A stretch of DNA of 64,000 nt from Malaya genurostris (GCF_030247185.1 NC_080572.1:299385656-299449655); one strand, 5' to 3'. Shown: positions 50,601 through 61,745, counted from the first letter of the stretch. Translations and numbers: made by a program. The notes: generated by a model not told the origin, from the letters alone.

Positions 50601-53600
50601 GTATCGACACACGTCCGGAGCACGGTCAAAGCATGCGTTGACTCAAAGTTACTATTGGCAGGTACTTGAATTGTCACATGCTTTCCATTAGAGATGGGCA
50701 AAACAGTTCTTTTCAAAGAACCGTTCAGTTATGCAGAGTTCTGTCGAAAGAACTAGTTCTCCAGAGCCGTTCGTTCTAGTCATAGTTGGTTTGTTTGTTC
50801 AAAGACTAAACGAGAACTTACTTTTGTAAGCTTAAGCGAGCAAAAAAATGGTCCCTCGAAGTAGAACTGAGGTTGTTAGTACCGTTCTTGAAAAAAGCGG
50901 ACTCGAAAAACAAAAAAAAAAAAAACATCCCACGACTTTGAACTGAAGAACTACCATTCTCGAATAAAGAACTATAGCTCGTTCATTCTTTCAAAAGAAC
51001 TAGTTCTTTTGAACCGTTCGCGAACGAATTGCCCATCTCTACTTTCCATCAAAGGCTCCAAGACACAGCGGGAAATTCCACAAAAATCGTTAGCAATCTT
51101 CTTCCACATATCTTCTGTTGGTTTCGGCATTGCATCGATTATTTTTTCGGTAATTACACGACATACCTCGTGAACAATCTGGTAGACAGCCCCAAGTCTG
51201 TAACTAAATGCTATGTTTTTTTGCGTGATTCCTGTTGCTAAATATCTGAAACAGCGAGTTGAACCAGGCTTCTGACATTCGGAAATATGTCTTGATCTCG
51301 TCATTCAAAAGCTGCTTATATAAGGTGGTGAATTCACCCTCAACTGCTCTTTTTCGCCAAAGTTCGTACATCCAAATCTTCTTTCTTTTTCTTTTGTTTT
51401 TAAACTGCTAATTATCTTCGTCATACAGAGCAATTGTAATCACGGCCAATTCTTCGTTAGAAAAATAGAAATTCGCGAGGAATAGAAAAACATCAAATGC
51501 AACGATTGTGTATGTTACTAATAGCAACGGCAGCGACACGGAAAGTGCACGGTATGATGAGAATATTTTACAAATAAATCCCGGCACGTTGCGGTCCCGT
51601 TCCGTATACGTCACGGCCTAGTGTGAATAGCGTTTTACCCTGTAGTTCCGGAACCGGAAGTAATAAACACAAGAAATTTAGGAATTCCGTATGAAACTGT
51701 TAGAATTTTCCTTTGAACTTATAAGTTTGTGAAAATCGAAATGGACCATCTTGAAGGAATGCGAGTGAGATCCTTTTTGCACTTTTAATCAACATTTCCA
51801 ATTCTTACGAAACCGGAACTGGAACGGTATTACTGCACTACCGGCTGTAAAAATTGCACATTTTTTCAAATCAATTTGAATTTTATTTTAATTTGAATTC
51901 GTTTATTCTTTCGGTCGCACTTATCATAGAATTGCTAAAATTTTTATCAACCGCAACACCGTCTTTTACCAATATCACACACCAGTAGCAGACATCCGTT
52001 ACCGATTTTTCATAGCATGTACGAAATAGAACAAAGCACGCATCGTTCGTTTTGTATTTTCTTCTTCTTTCGGTGTTGTACATATTTTCAATCTATATGG
52101 CGCGATTTGAAAACTTTGACACTCATCGCTCTGTAACTGCGGAGCCGGAAGTCGGATCCGGATGAAATTTCACAGTAGCTTTAAAGATAATATGAGCTTC
52201 AATTCAAATCAAGACTTGTGAAAATTGGTTCAAGCATCGCAGAGAAATCGAAGTGAGTTCCATTTTTGGAGTTTTTCTTCACCACTTTCGGTGCTTCCGG
52301 AACAGAAAAAGGGGGGACCAGTATTGCCGAATTAAACTTTTATGCCCACAAACAAACAAGCTCTGCAAACTAGAAGAATTTATCAGACAGTTTTATGGGA
52401 TTTGTACCTAATTGGTAATTTTCCACTTATCACGATTTAGTTCCGGAACCGGAAGTCCGATCCGGAAAAATGTTCTAGGAATTTTAGGAAACCGTAAGAC
52501 CTTTCATTTAATTCTTAGTTTGTGAAAATCGGTTGAGCCGTTTTAGAGAAAATTGAATGCACACTTTTTCTCTAAGTTTCACATATTACCATGTAACTCC
52601 GAAACCGGAAGTCGGATCTAAATGAAATTAAATAGTCGACTATGGCACCATTAGGCCTTTCATTTGAATTATAATTTGTGAAAATCGGTTCAGCCATCTC
52701 CGAGAAAAGTGAGTGCATATTTTTGTTACATACACACACAGACATTTGCTCAGTTCGTCGAGCTAAGTCTAATGGTATATGACATTCGGCCCTCCGGGTC
52801 GGTTCTCACAGTGATTGCATAGAGCAATTCCAGAAATGCTTAGCAGATCATCAGACTCGACCATCTCCGATTTGGATGAAACTTTGCACATGGCTCCAGT
52901 ATGGCAAACCATAAGTTTTGAACTGATGGAGAGGTCAATCCGACTCACGACTGATTTTTAAAAAAGGGCGTATATATTTTTGCATTTCACAAAAATTGCC
53001 TTTTTCAAATCGTTGTAACTCGGAAGCCGGTAATTGTACAAAAATGACGTTCAGGAAGAAGTTGTAGGGAATCGATTGGGCACTCTAAAAAAAATATACA
53101 CTGAAAAATTTTTTTTCTCGATAATTACAAAATAACCCGAAAAAATTAAATAAAAAAAATCTGGGTTTTAATTTGTTTTGATAAAATTCGAATATGTAAA
53201 TTGTTTCAGCTGTAACTTCTTCATTTTTCTAAAGGCACGGATGGGATAGCCATCAATCTTTAGGTTTTAATAACAGTTTTAAAATAAAAATTATCAAAGA
53301 AAATTAAAACCATGATTATTTTATTTACCTTTTTCGGATTATTTTGTAATTATTTAGAAAAAAAACCAAAATTTTTTTCCAGTGTATTTTTTTTAGAGGG
53401 CCCAATAAATTCCCTACAACTTTTTCCTGAACGCCATTTTTGTACAAGTAACGGTTTCCGGGTTACAACGATTTGAAAAAGGCAATTTTTGTGAAATGCA
53501 AAAATACATACGCCCTTTTTAAAAATCAGTCGGATTGACCTCGCCATCGGTTCAAAACTTATGGTTTGCCATACTGAAGCCATGTGCAAAGTTTCATCCA

Positions 53601-56600
53601 AATCGAAGAAGATCAATTCTGTTTTTGTCACTTTTTCATCTACTCATTCCTGGGATTGCTCCATAGCCTTTCTATATGAGAAAGGCAAAAATACTCATGA
53701 AATCGAAAATTTTCACTAATCGCACTGAAATACCGAACCCGAAATCGGATCTGGATAAACTTTTCGGGGAACTTTTAAAGAATTTCACGACCTTCTATTT
53801 GCTTCTAAGTTTGTGGAAATTAGTTAAGAAATTTCCGAGAAAATAGAGTGCGCCTTTTTGCGTAAATTTGCACGTATATCTTTGTAATTCCGGAACCAGA
53901 AGTCGGATCCAAATAAAATTCAAGAAAATTGTATGAGGCTTTAATACGTTTCATTTGAGTCAAAGTTTGTAAAAATAGGTTCAACCATCTCTGAGAACCG
54001 TGTGTTACATTATTTTTCCTTTTTTTTGTGCATATCATCCTGTAATTCCGGAACCGGAAGTCGGATCCAAATGAAACTCAGGAACTTTGTATGGGACCTT
54101 AAGACCTTTCATTTGAATCTATGTTTGTAAAATCGGTTCAGCCATCTCTGAGTAAATTGAGTGACATTATTTGTTACACACACAGACATTTTGCGTACTC
54201 GACGAACTGAGTCGAATGGTATAAGACAACCGGATCTCTGGGCCTCGGTTGTAAAGTCGGTTTTCACAGCGATTGCATAGCATTTCGATATGAGAAAGGC
54301 AAAAATATTGTTATTAAAGATTGTACTGCCTCTGTATTTCTCACCTGTGGGATCTGGATCGGGATCTCGACCGTGACTTTGATGTACTGCGGGACTTTCG
54401 TGAATCTACAACCTCCATTGCGGCGCCAGATATTTTCTCCTTCAGAATACTGTCCACTGCACTCAGAATTGTACTTTTAGCCAGACTACCAGATGTACTG
54501 TCACTTTTGCTGTCATCCATTCGGCAGGCACCGACAGTAGTCAGAATGTCATGAATATCCTTCTTCATCTGACTCGTACTAATACCCGTCGGTTCGCTGC
54601 TGACTGATATTTCTTTCTTTCGGTTGATCTCCTCCGGAGATTCTGTGCTGAACTCGATTCCTTTTGGACCAACCACAGTTCCTGTGTTAAGGGCAGCGAT
54701 AGTAGCTGTCGTTTTTGCCTGCTGAATCTGAATGCTTCGTTCTCGACTTTCGCCTAGCCGTGGTGGACCTACCTCAGACGGATCGCCTTTACCGGATTGC
54801 TCCGAAACGGATTTCTTCTTTTCTAGACACTGTTTGGCTTTGGCGGCCAAATCATTCTTCAGTGCTTTCAGTAAAGATAGGTCCTTATCTTCACGGTTGT
54901 CACTGTAGGACGGTAAAAATGCATCCAAATGATCGTTTCTGTCTTTTTTGTTGGACCTTCCAGATTGGTCTACTGACTCGGCATCCGATTCGGATGACGA
55001 TGATGCCGGGGATTGAAGTTTTACAACCGGTTGAACTACCTGTGGTTGCTTTTTCTTCGGTTTCTTACTATGTTTAAGTTTTTCGTTCAACGTTGGAACT
55101 GACCGTTTTGGAGACGGACTCTTCGTTTGCTTCGGAGAAGGACTTTTAGTTCGTCTAGGAGGTGTTTTCGTCGGTTGATCGTAACTCTGAGCTGTTGTTT
55201 TGTGAGTTTCAGTGACCACTTCAACGACTTGTTTCGGAGGTGAACGCTTAAAGTCACTAGCTCTGGATCGTACAGGAGAGGGCGGGGTGCGTTCTGTACG
55301 CTTTTTTGTAGCAGGCGATCGGGAACGTTGCTCCAGTTTCTTACTGGTCGATGATTCCGTCAAGGGAGGGGTTCCGTAACATCGCGTTTTCGATGGAGAC
55401 TGTGACCGTGATCTGGAAGTATACTTTGAAGATTGAGTTGAACGCGAAGGATCGTGACGGTGCTTCGGTGAATGCGCTGGTACGGGACTATTTTTCTTCG
55501 ATCTTACATCTGGTGGCGAAGATCTAGGTGAAGTTGAAGTTTGACACATGTCCTTAGACTGCGATCGAGATGTTGTCTGATTGGTTGTCCTTGTTGCCTT
55601 ATCGAGTATATCACGGTATCGCTCGGGATCTCGTTGTGCAGGTGAATAGCTGAGGTCGGATGACGCCGAATCGGAAGAATCTCTGGACACTGATCGATTT
55701 CGATTGGGTTTGATTTGTTCGGTTCTGTTCGGTGTTGCAGACTGATAGCTATCGGCAGGAGGGGTCCTATGAACTCGCGAAGGTTTCTCCGGGCTTGGCG
55801 TGAGAGTCAATTTCTTATCATGTGGAGACTTTGAACGTTGCTTCCGTTTATTTACTGGTGATCTAGAGCGATTCGTTTTGGAATCCGTGTCATTTGACCG
55901 TGATCGACGCTGTTTGTAACCAGCCGGAGATTTCGCACGACTTTCCTGCTGCTTAGAGGCAGGAAGGTTAGGAGTTGGTTTTCTAACTTTCTCAGTAGAC
56001 CGAGAACGTTTCGGTTTTGTAAAAACAGGGGACTTCGATCGGGGTTTTTGCTTCTTGGGAGAAGATTTCGAACGATCTTCACGATTGCTAGCCGGAGATT
56101 TGGATCGTTGCTTGCGGTTGCTGCTCGCATGTCGGCTTTCTTTGTTTTTCGATGGTGATTTCGATCGTGGTCTGTTACGTTCTCTGGAGGACTGCCGTTG
56201 TTCTTTCCGAGCAAGTGATGGGCTTGGGGACTTCTTCTTGGAAGATCTAGAAACTGGTGATTTTACCCGAGTTTTTGGTTTTTCGGGTAAACTCGGCTTT
56301 TTCTTGGGAGTGATGCTCCTATCTCGTTTCCTGTACTTTGGCGAAACGGACCTTTCTGAATCTGAATGATGTCGGGTTCGAGCTTTCGGTGGAGGGCTGG
56401 CTTTTTTCTTGGGAGTGACGCTTCGGTCCCGTTTTCTAATAATCGGTGAAAGAGATTTTTTCGAGTCTTTGTGATCTTTTGATTTGTTCCTAGAAGATCG
56501 AGCTACCGGTGACTCGTGTCTGGTTCTAGCTTTTGCCGGTGAGCTGTGCCGTTTCTTGGGACTGATACTTCTGTCTTGTTTTTTGTAGTTCGGAGAGATA

Positions 56601-57698
56601 GATCTTCTGGATTCTGAGCGATCTTTCGATTTTTTTCTTGAAGACCTGGAAACTGGCGAATCGTTTTTGTTTTTCGATTTCGGAACAGGACTGGATTTTT
56701 TCTTCGGACTGTTACTTCTAGCTCTTTTCCTTTTGTTGTCTGGCGGCGAAACTGATCGTTTAGAATCTCTGCGATCTTTTGATTTGTGCCCGGAAGATTT
56801 TGAGACCGGTGAGTCCTGTCTGGGTTTAGTTTTTACTGGCGAAGTTTGTCTTTTTCTGGGACTGACACTCCGGTCACGTTTTCTAGCGGCTGGTGAAACA
56901 GATCTTCTATTTTTGCGATCTTTCGATTGATATCGGCGCTTTGTTTTGGAACTAGATCTATCTCTTTCATTTCGTGTTTCTCGTTGTTTTCTATCGTCTC
57001 TGCTTCTGCTAGTTGATCTTGAACGGTGTCTACGTTTCTCTTTCGTATTACTTTCCTCATTTATTGAACTTCTGGACCGTGAGCGTTCTCGACGCTTCTC
57101 TTTAGATTTCAACTCTTCCCGTTTCTTACTGGGCGATCTGGTTCTTGATCTAGACATATGTTTACTTTTTTGCTTGTCATCGTCCAATTTTTTAGGAGAT
57201 CTTCCCTTTTTTCTATCTTTAGTTTTTTCAACGCTTTTATTTCGCCTTTCCGGAGATTTATGACGTCGTCCTTTCGTCGTCTCTTTTGCAGTCACGGGAG
57301 ACCTTTCTTTGTGTGGTGATCGAGACCTAGATCTTGACCTATTTTTCTCAACCGATCTATTCGTGCGTCTATTCCTTGATCGACTTCTTCTTTCACGACC
57401 TTCATCTCTTGAGTAGCGATCGTCACGATCACGTTGTTTCTGTCGATTGTTTCTATCGTCCCGATCGTCATTGTCTCTCCTGTCATCGCGAGCACGATTA
57501 GATTCGTCACGACGGTCCTTATCTTTCTTGTTGGTTCCCTTGTCTTGATTCTGAACTGGTCTCTTCACAGGAGAACTGTGAATTAGAGAAAATATTTTTT
57601 TAAAAAGCTGACTTTACAATGACTGAAATTAGAAATTCTCACCTGTCACACGAGTGAGAGCGTGATTTTGCTCGCTTCTTTTTGGTATTTTTCTTCCT
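47602..57698 (-). CDS. SRm300: SRm300/Srrm234 splicing factor, 3' half, eMIC-encoding form
   Basis: SR-related nuclear matrix/spliceosome protein (Srrm2/3/4 family). Exons read in transcription order: 57643-57698, 54345-57575, 48368-48592, 47602-47716. All junctions are GT-AG and phases agree (AG|T, AG|A, AG|T). The large exon encodes about 1077 residues of Arg/Ser, Ser-Pro and Lys-rich low complexity (many RSRSRS, SPKK). The last two exons together encode the family eMIC signature: SPSFLDRRRITS then ARKRPIPYRRSS, ending at TAG 47602-47604. eMIC, known from vertebrate Srrm3/4 and fly Srrm234, promotes neural microexon inclusion. The N-terminal cwf21 exon is not in view; it probably lies beyond the right edge. 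The GTG at 57568 is not a start. Confidence 0.88.
47844..48228 (-). CDS. SRm300: Alternative stop-containing exon of SRm300 (eMIC-less C terminus)
   Basis: An acceptor TTCGGTTCAG precedes 48228, in the same phase (AG|C) as the eMIC exon. Spliced after 48368 it adds SRSRKSRGRSSSSSSSSRSSSSDRS-type sequence ending RRRRRR and stops at TAG 48129-48131, replacing the second half of eMIC. A strong donor, CACG|GTAAGT, lies at 47844/47843, so this may be a 385-base cassette exon spliced on to 47716, or a proximal terminal exon; no clear AATAAA decides between these. The intron before it is very U-rich on the sense strand (about 48235-48330). Confidence 0.72.
48866..49130 (+). repeat. Dispersed repeat R4, copy 1
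   Basis: CTTTGCAAGCGTAAGAGTAATGT ... ATCTTAGTCTAAAACTCTTCC ... AATATTTCAGTTTCAGC matches 61618-61745, which lacks an internal block of about 100 bases. Confidence 0.7.
49163..50087 (+). mobile_element. Tc1/mariner derivative with 178-bp TIRs copied from its 3' end
   Basis: TA at 49161-49162 and 50088-50089. Ends AAGGGTGATTTTTTAAGAGC and its complement. The inverted arms run 49163-49340 and 49910-50087 and are nearly identical. The right arm contains the last about 23 codons and 3' UTR of the transposase, so the left arm is an inverted copy of transposase 3' sequence. The DNA-binding half of the transposase gene is absent. Confidence 0.85.
49321..49980 (+). pseudogene. Tc1/mariner transposase, catalytic half only
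   Basis: About 219 residues without stop but also without a credible start: the frame begins at a GTG within the left arm. Catalytic motifs: FSDEAHFWLNG (first Asp), WFQQDGATCHTA (second) and WPPRSCDLTPLDYFLWG (third, Asp). I count 36 residues between the second and third acids, not the 34 of classical mariner. The N-terminal helix-turn-helix domains are missing, so the protein could not bind its ends by itself. Confidence 0.85.
50600..51304 (-). pseudogene. PIF/Harbinger transposase, broken and interrupted
   Basis: The minus strand encodes FRYLATGITQKNIAFSYRLG, VYQIVHEVCRVITEKI and MPKPTEDMWKKIANDF, the start of a DDE_Tnp_4 (Harbinger) transposase. A one-base frame change follows, then the first catalytic region WNFPLCLGAFDGKH. 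The hAT MITE 50689-51041 sits within that motif, between Lys and His. Only about 25 residues continue beyond; the rest is lost. Confidence 0.78.
50689..51041. mobile_element. hAT MITE, TAGAGATGGGCAA ends, 8-bp duplication (353 bp)
   Basis: Termini TAGAGATGGGCAA and TTGCCCATCTCTA. The perfect 8-base duplication CTTTCCAT lies at 50681-50688 and 51042-51049. The interior is built of degenerate inverted AGTTCTTT/GAACCGTTC blocks. Confidence 0.9.
51638..54302 (+). repeat. Array of CCGGAACCGGAAGTCGGAT units (about 130-160 bp each)
   Basis: Units share: C(T/A)GTAA(C/T)TCCGGAACCGGAAG; then TCGGATCC(G/A)(G/A)ATGAAATT; CCTTTCATTTGAA; TTTGTGAAAATCGGTT; CAGCCATCT(C/G)(C/T)GAGAAA. Positions of the core: 51650, 52140, 52445, 52603, 53740 (poor), 53890, 54050. 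The array is split by the fold-back element 52822-53661. Both halves end with a conserved terminal block (ACACAGACATTT ... GATTGCATAG). Single units also occur at 22.95 and 31.62 kb. Confidence 0.8.
52822..53661. mobile_element. Fold-back element, about 840 bp, CATA duplication
   Basis: Arms of about 350-370 bases (52822-about 53170 and about 53295-53661) are near-perfect inverted copies around a short AT-rich centre. Ends GAGCAATTCC and GGGATTGCTC. CATA flanks both sides (52818-52821, 53662-53665); restoring it recreates GATTGCATAGC as at 54270-54280. Confidence 0.85.
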
Positions 57699-59090
57699 CT
57701 GTTGGTGAAAACATAAAGACAGAAAAAATGAATCAGAAATTTTTTCTCTCGAAGACAAATCTAGGCAAGTTACTAGATCTAAGTTACTTTCAATTTCAAA
57801 ATAGATACAAAATTAAAATTTCATATACAATAAACTAATTAAATTCAAACTGGTTGTAACTTGATGAATGTATCTTAGTATGATTTATGAAACGAAAATT
57901 AATGAAACGAAATAGAAATAATAAAAAAAAGTACAACTTACGTTCAATGTAAATCGAGATTTTTTTCATATAAAGGTTGGGATTTGTGCGATGCGGCCTT
58001 TTGGGAGGATTCTCCTCAGAGCTAGGTACACATAACGAATGAAACTGTTGAGAAAGGTCAGCATAGAGGTTTAGCAATAGAGATCGGTCTCTGACACTAT
58101 AGATAGTTCGCAAAGTTCGCATGAAGAGTGAAGTTCGGATCGGTTGAACATTATGTTTGTGTCAGTGAGCCATTACTGGAATATCTGAGGAATCCGATAG
58201 TCTTTCTATCGGTTTTTTTCTTCAAACACGACATGATCGATTGAGAAAATACGAAATGTTCTGGAGTGTCTCGAGATACATTGTGTAGAACTCAAGTAAT
58301 TAAATATAGGTAGGAAAAACAGAAGAGTAAAGTCCCTCTGGTTGCTTTTTTTGGTTTGCTAGATTACAGTGGTTTTGAGACATTCTCATACTGCCTATGT
58401 GAGTTAACAGATTCAACACCATTATTGGAAAAATAAACGAAATTGTCACCCTTTCAAGTTGAGAAAATATTAATTAACTTTTGTTGCAAATGGATCGCAA
58501 TCTGAATTGAGAAACCCGAAAAACTGTCTTGTTCCACAAGTAGTCCATTACAGCAACAGTTCGACAAAGTTCCCATTCCTCATTGACACTAAAATCTAAA
58601 TCCTAAAAATGTCAAATACGAAAGAAGAAGCTGGATGACGCGTAGTCAATTCTGTTTAGCGTCAATCGTGGTCTTGTCAAAAGGTATACGTTTGGCACTG
58701 AAATTGGTTTGATTTTTTTAAAATATTGTTGGGTTCATTTGATTTTTGTTCGTCATAATGACGATCTGGATAGTACTTTTAAAAGTTTATATCGCTCTGA
58801 ATCCAGTAATTATTGTTCAAGATTACGATTACAGAAAATAAATTATTACCGCGTCTCGAAGAAGAAATGTCTGTGCGAGGCAAAATCGGACAAAAAAGTG
58901 GGGCTAAACAGGACACATAATTTTCGATTCAAAATTTTTACCGGATTCTTGAGACATACCTCAATATTGGTATCTACATTATAATTCTTGTCTCTTATTA
59001 TAACTAGATTTTCTATAGATTAAAGCAAAACCGACGACACGACCTGTCATTCGCTTTGGAAAACTGTATCGAAAATTGAACTAACCCTCA
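57699..59090. other. SRm300 intron or 5' flank; one possible further exon
   Basis: On the minus strand GAAC|GTAAGT (donor near 57950) follows a frame encoding SSEENPPKRPHRTNPNLYMKK, but its phase does not fit exon 57643-57698 as drawn, so I do not call it. Nothing else recognised. Confidence 0.4.
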
Positions 59091-59350
59091 GAGCAAATTC
59101 AGCAGCTAGAAGTTCTATATGGAAGATCTATAATAGAACAGAAACTGGAACAAACGTATCTCCAGCAAGCCGTTCTAGTTTTATTTATTCGACCAGTTCT
59201 TCTGTCAAATTTAAAACTGGTCTATGATGCCGTTCTATTTTTTGTATATTTGAAACACGAGTAAAACACTGCTAGGGCTGCCAGTTTTTCTTGTTATAAA
59301 ATCCAGATTTAAATTTTGTAACTGGCATATATTATGCATCTAGAACTAAA
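59091..59350 (+). repeat. Dispersed repeat R2, copy c
   Basis: Continuous copy, AGCAAATTCAGCAGCTAGAAG through TTATGCATCTAGAACT. It supplies the uninterrupted reference for R2a at 6.1-7.7 kb. Confidence 0.72.
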
Positions 59351-61169
59351 ACACTACTGAATATGCCCTCAGAAACTCGTAATGTCAGAATGAAACCTTC
59401 TGAAAAATATTTTAAACTAGCAACCCAGAATAACAGTTGCCGTAACCTTAGTTACAGATTCTACAGTTTAAAGATCTATGGTGCCATGTACAGAGCAAAA
59501 TTTTATTGACCTAACATGATTGACTCTGTCAGGAAAATGACGACTTGTTTCTGATCAAAAGTGAATGAATCTGCCACTATATTTTGACTGGACTGCTACC
59601 AAAAAAGGTGCTAAATCGTGGCGAAATCTTGATGGGTAATGTACAAAATGCTGGAGATATCGTCAAGGTCAAAGTGAGTACCAGCAAACCGATCTCTTTC
59701 TTGAATAACTTTCGAGCCCACCAAGATTAAAAATCCATACTATTTCTGGCCAACTTTCAATGGTAAATCGAGATTTGGAACAGAAGCAAGAAAAAAATTG
59801 AATCAAAAATTCTTGATCTTGGACCTATTTTCAACAGAAATAGCAATTGGAATGAAGCATAGAATATGAATAAAAAGACACCCCATAAAACAAACTATTG
59901 CAATGGGAATAACATTGAACATTACGTAACCGGTTTCACGTGGTTTAAAAATATTTCGAATAAAATATTCACCAACAAAAATTTCTTCCACTTTCACTTC
60001 AAAATAATAATTTGAAGTTCAATGAACAATATGCAATACAACAATATATCTGATAGGTCAATATGAGTTTAAGAAATGGCTGTATATTAAAAACAAGCTT
60101 AACATATATAATTTTCCGACAAATGCAAATAATTGCGCGTATGGCGCAAACCACCATACATTGCATTGCCTTGTCGTTGAGGTACGACGAAGATCTGCTG
60201 GATTTGAATTTAATTAATAGTAGTTTAATTAGTGTATTCGGAAGTGGCTATTAAGTGCAATAGAATTTGGTTCATTCAACAAGTCAATTGGACTATCCAG
60301 ACTAGTTTTTTATATAGATAAAATATATCTAAACTCCGTCGCCGGATCGAAAATTTTATATAATGAAACAAAAATACAATTTGTTTTTGTTTATATTTGT
60401 TGCTATGATTTTTGATATCGTAGTAACAAAAAAAGTGTTGCTGGAAATAGTTTTATTGATAACTACCAAGGGGGTTTTCAATATTGTGGTGACTGGACAC
60501 AATTTTGGTCGGAGTATCCGGTCGTGTCGTGGGCAAAACGATCATTATATGTAGCGCAACATTCGAATAGTCTTCAATTTAGACTCTAAAGTCAGTTTTA
60601 GTATGAATTATTTGGTACAGCAGGGCGTCAAGTTTCGAGACATTACCTATATATTCGGCGAACAGGAGTGTGTCTCATGAAAGGTTGAAACCAACATACA
60701 ATTCATACGAACATGCATGCATTGAATTGATTACAAAGTGCTTGGTAGTAAAATTTTTCTTCGATCTGCCCAAATCTACCTAGCAGTTCTGTAAACGCTA
60801 TAAAATCTGACGAATGCTTTGGTGGATTCAATTTCCTTTCTGATTGAAATGGATTGAGAAATCAGAGTGTTTGAGTTTTTTAAAGCTACAGCTCCAATGA
60901 AAAACTTGAAAAAACAGGGATATTTTAGAAATTAGGTTAGGAAGATTAATATGTCTTAAAGATGTATTACTTGCATAATTAATACTTAAAATTTTTTTAA
61001 AATATTTTCTGCACTTTAGATTTTTGTACCACTTTGGATATTTTGATAATGAATGAATAATCTTTGAACACGATATAGAGTTTCGGTTTCATTTTGTTTT
61101 AAATGTGGAAAGCTCAATATTTCAGTTTTCCTAAAAATATAACCAATCGATCGTGCGTCTCCATTGAAG
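59351..61169. other. Unannotated AT-rich sequence
   Basis: No coding, RNA or repeat feature could be supported. Frames of about 60 codons here have no recognisable motif. Confidence 0.5.
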
Positions 61170-61505
61170 TTATATTAGAAGGAATGATCGTTGCATGTGC
61201 TAACAAAGATGGAGGAAGATCAACTTTTTTATCGAAAAATTGTGTTCGACGACGCAGCTCATTTCTGGTTTATTCGTCACCAAGCAAAATTGTCGCATCT
61301 GGAGTGAAGACCAGCCAGAAGCATTGCAACAGCTACCAATGCATCCCAAAAAAGTCACTGTTTGGTGTGGATTATGAGCTGGAGACATTATTCGTGAAAT
61401 ACCAGCCGATATGTTGGATAAAGTGTACCAAAATTGGACATAGGCGCATAGGCCATCTAAAGCAGAGTCGCGGCCAACATTTGCATGAAATCATCTTCAG
61501 ACATT
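61170..61505 (+). pseudogene. Degenerate Tc1/mariner transposase relic
   Basis: Same family as 49321-49980: FYRKIVFDDAAHFW, then in another frame KQNCRIWSEDQPEALQQLPMHP and VTVWCGL, an internal stop, a large deletion removing the second and third catalytic acids, and a C-terminal REIPADMLDKV ... RGQHLHEIIF remnant. Several frame changes. No intact termini seen. Confidence 0.8.
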
Positions 61506-61611
61506 AAATTATATCTATCTATTCCAATAATGATTTCATTAATTTTATCATTTTTTTGTTTTTTTATTTTTGAAAATCGAATCCTATACCTCTTAAAAAA
61601 TTATCCTTTAA

Positions 61612-61745
61612 GGAGAAAGACACTTTGCAAGCGTATAAGTAATGTAAAAAATGTGTGCGTAAAAAAAATCTTAGTCTAAAACTCTTCCGTTTTTCTGGAA
61701 ACTGCTCGAGAAAAATTATTTCAGTTTCAGCATACTTTCACTAAC
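61612..61745 (+). repeat. Dispersed repeat R4, copy 2
   Basis: Matches 48866-49130. Here it follows a mariner relic, whereas copy 1 precedes a mariner element of the same family. Confidence 0.68.

Larger units (their letters stand above)
48780..51634. mobile_element. PIF/Harbinger-type element with TTA duplication
   Basis: The left end AGCGCTATTCACACTAGGCC and the reverse complement of the right end AACGCTATTCACACTAGGCC match for about 45 bases. TTA flanks both ends (48777-48779, 51635-51637), the Harbinger-type target. It carries a broken Harbinger transposase on the minus strand. A mariner derivative (49163-50087) and a hAT MITE (50689-51041) are inserted in it. A third terminus-like sequence near 50575 (CTCACTAGACCGTGTCG) suggests a second, shorter Harbinger copy, 50575-51634, or a rearranged end. 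Confidence 0.75.
48650..54302. mobile_element. Outer repeat with TGCCTTTCTCATAT ends holding the unit array
   Basis: The left end TGCCTTTCTCATAT (about 48650) and right end ATATGAGAAAGGCA (about 54302) are inverted. Between them, outside the nested insertions, are repeated CCGGAACCGGAAGTCGGAT units. The inverted match beyond the first 14 bases is poor, so the boundary call is tentative. Confidence 0.45.
48593..54344 (-). other. Transposon-filled intron of SRm300 (5752 bp)
   Basis: Donor GTGAGA (54344 down) and acceptor TTTTGTAG (to 48593). Nearly all of it is explained by nested elements listed separately: an outer TIR repeat, Harbinger, mariner derivative, hAT MITE, unit array and fold-back element. 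Confidence 0.85.

Noticed and set aside
57566..57568. GTG as a start of SRm300
   Set aside because: A splice acceptor (TTCACAG) lies 7 bases upstream and an earlier exon (57643-57698) joins in the right phase.
57835..58122. Possible upstream SRm300 exon (KRPHRTNPNLYMKK frame, minus strand)
   Set aside because: A good donor exists, but the phase does not join exon 57643-57698 and no family motif is recognised.
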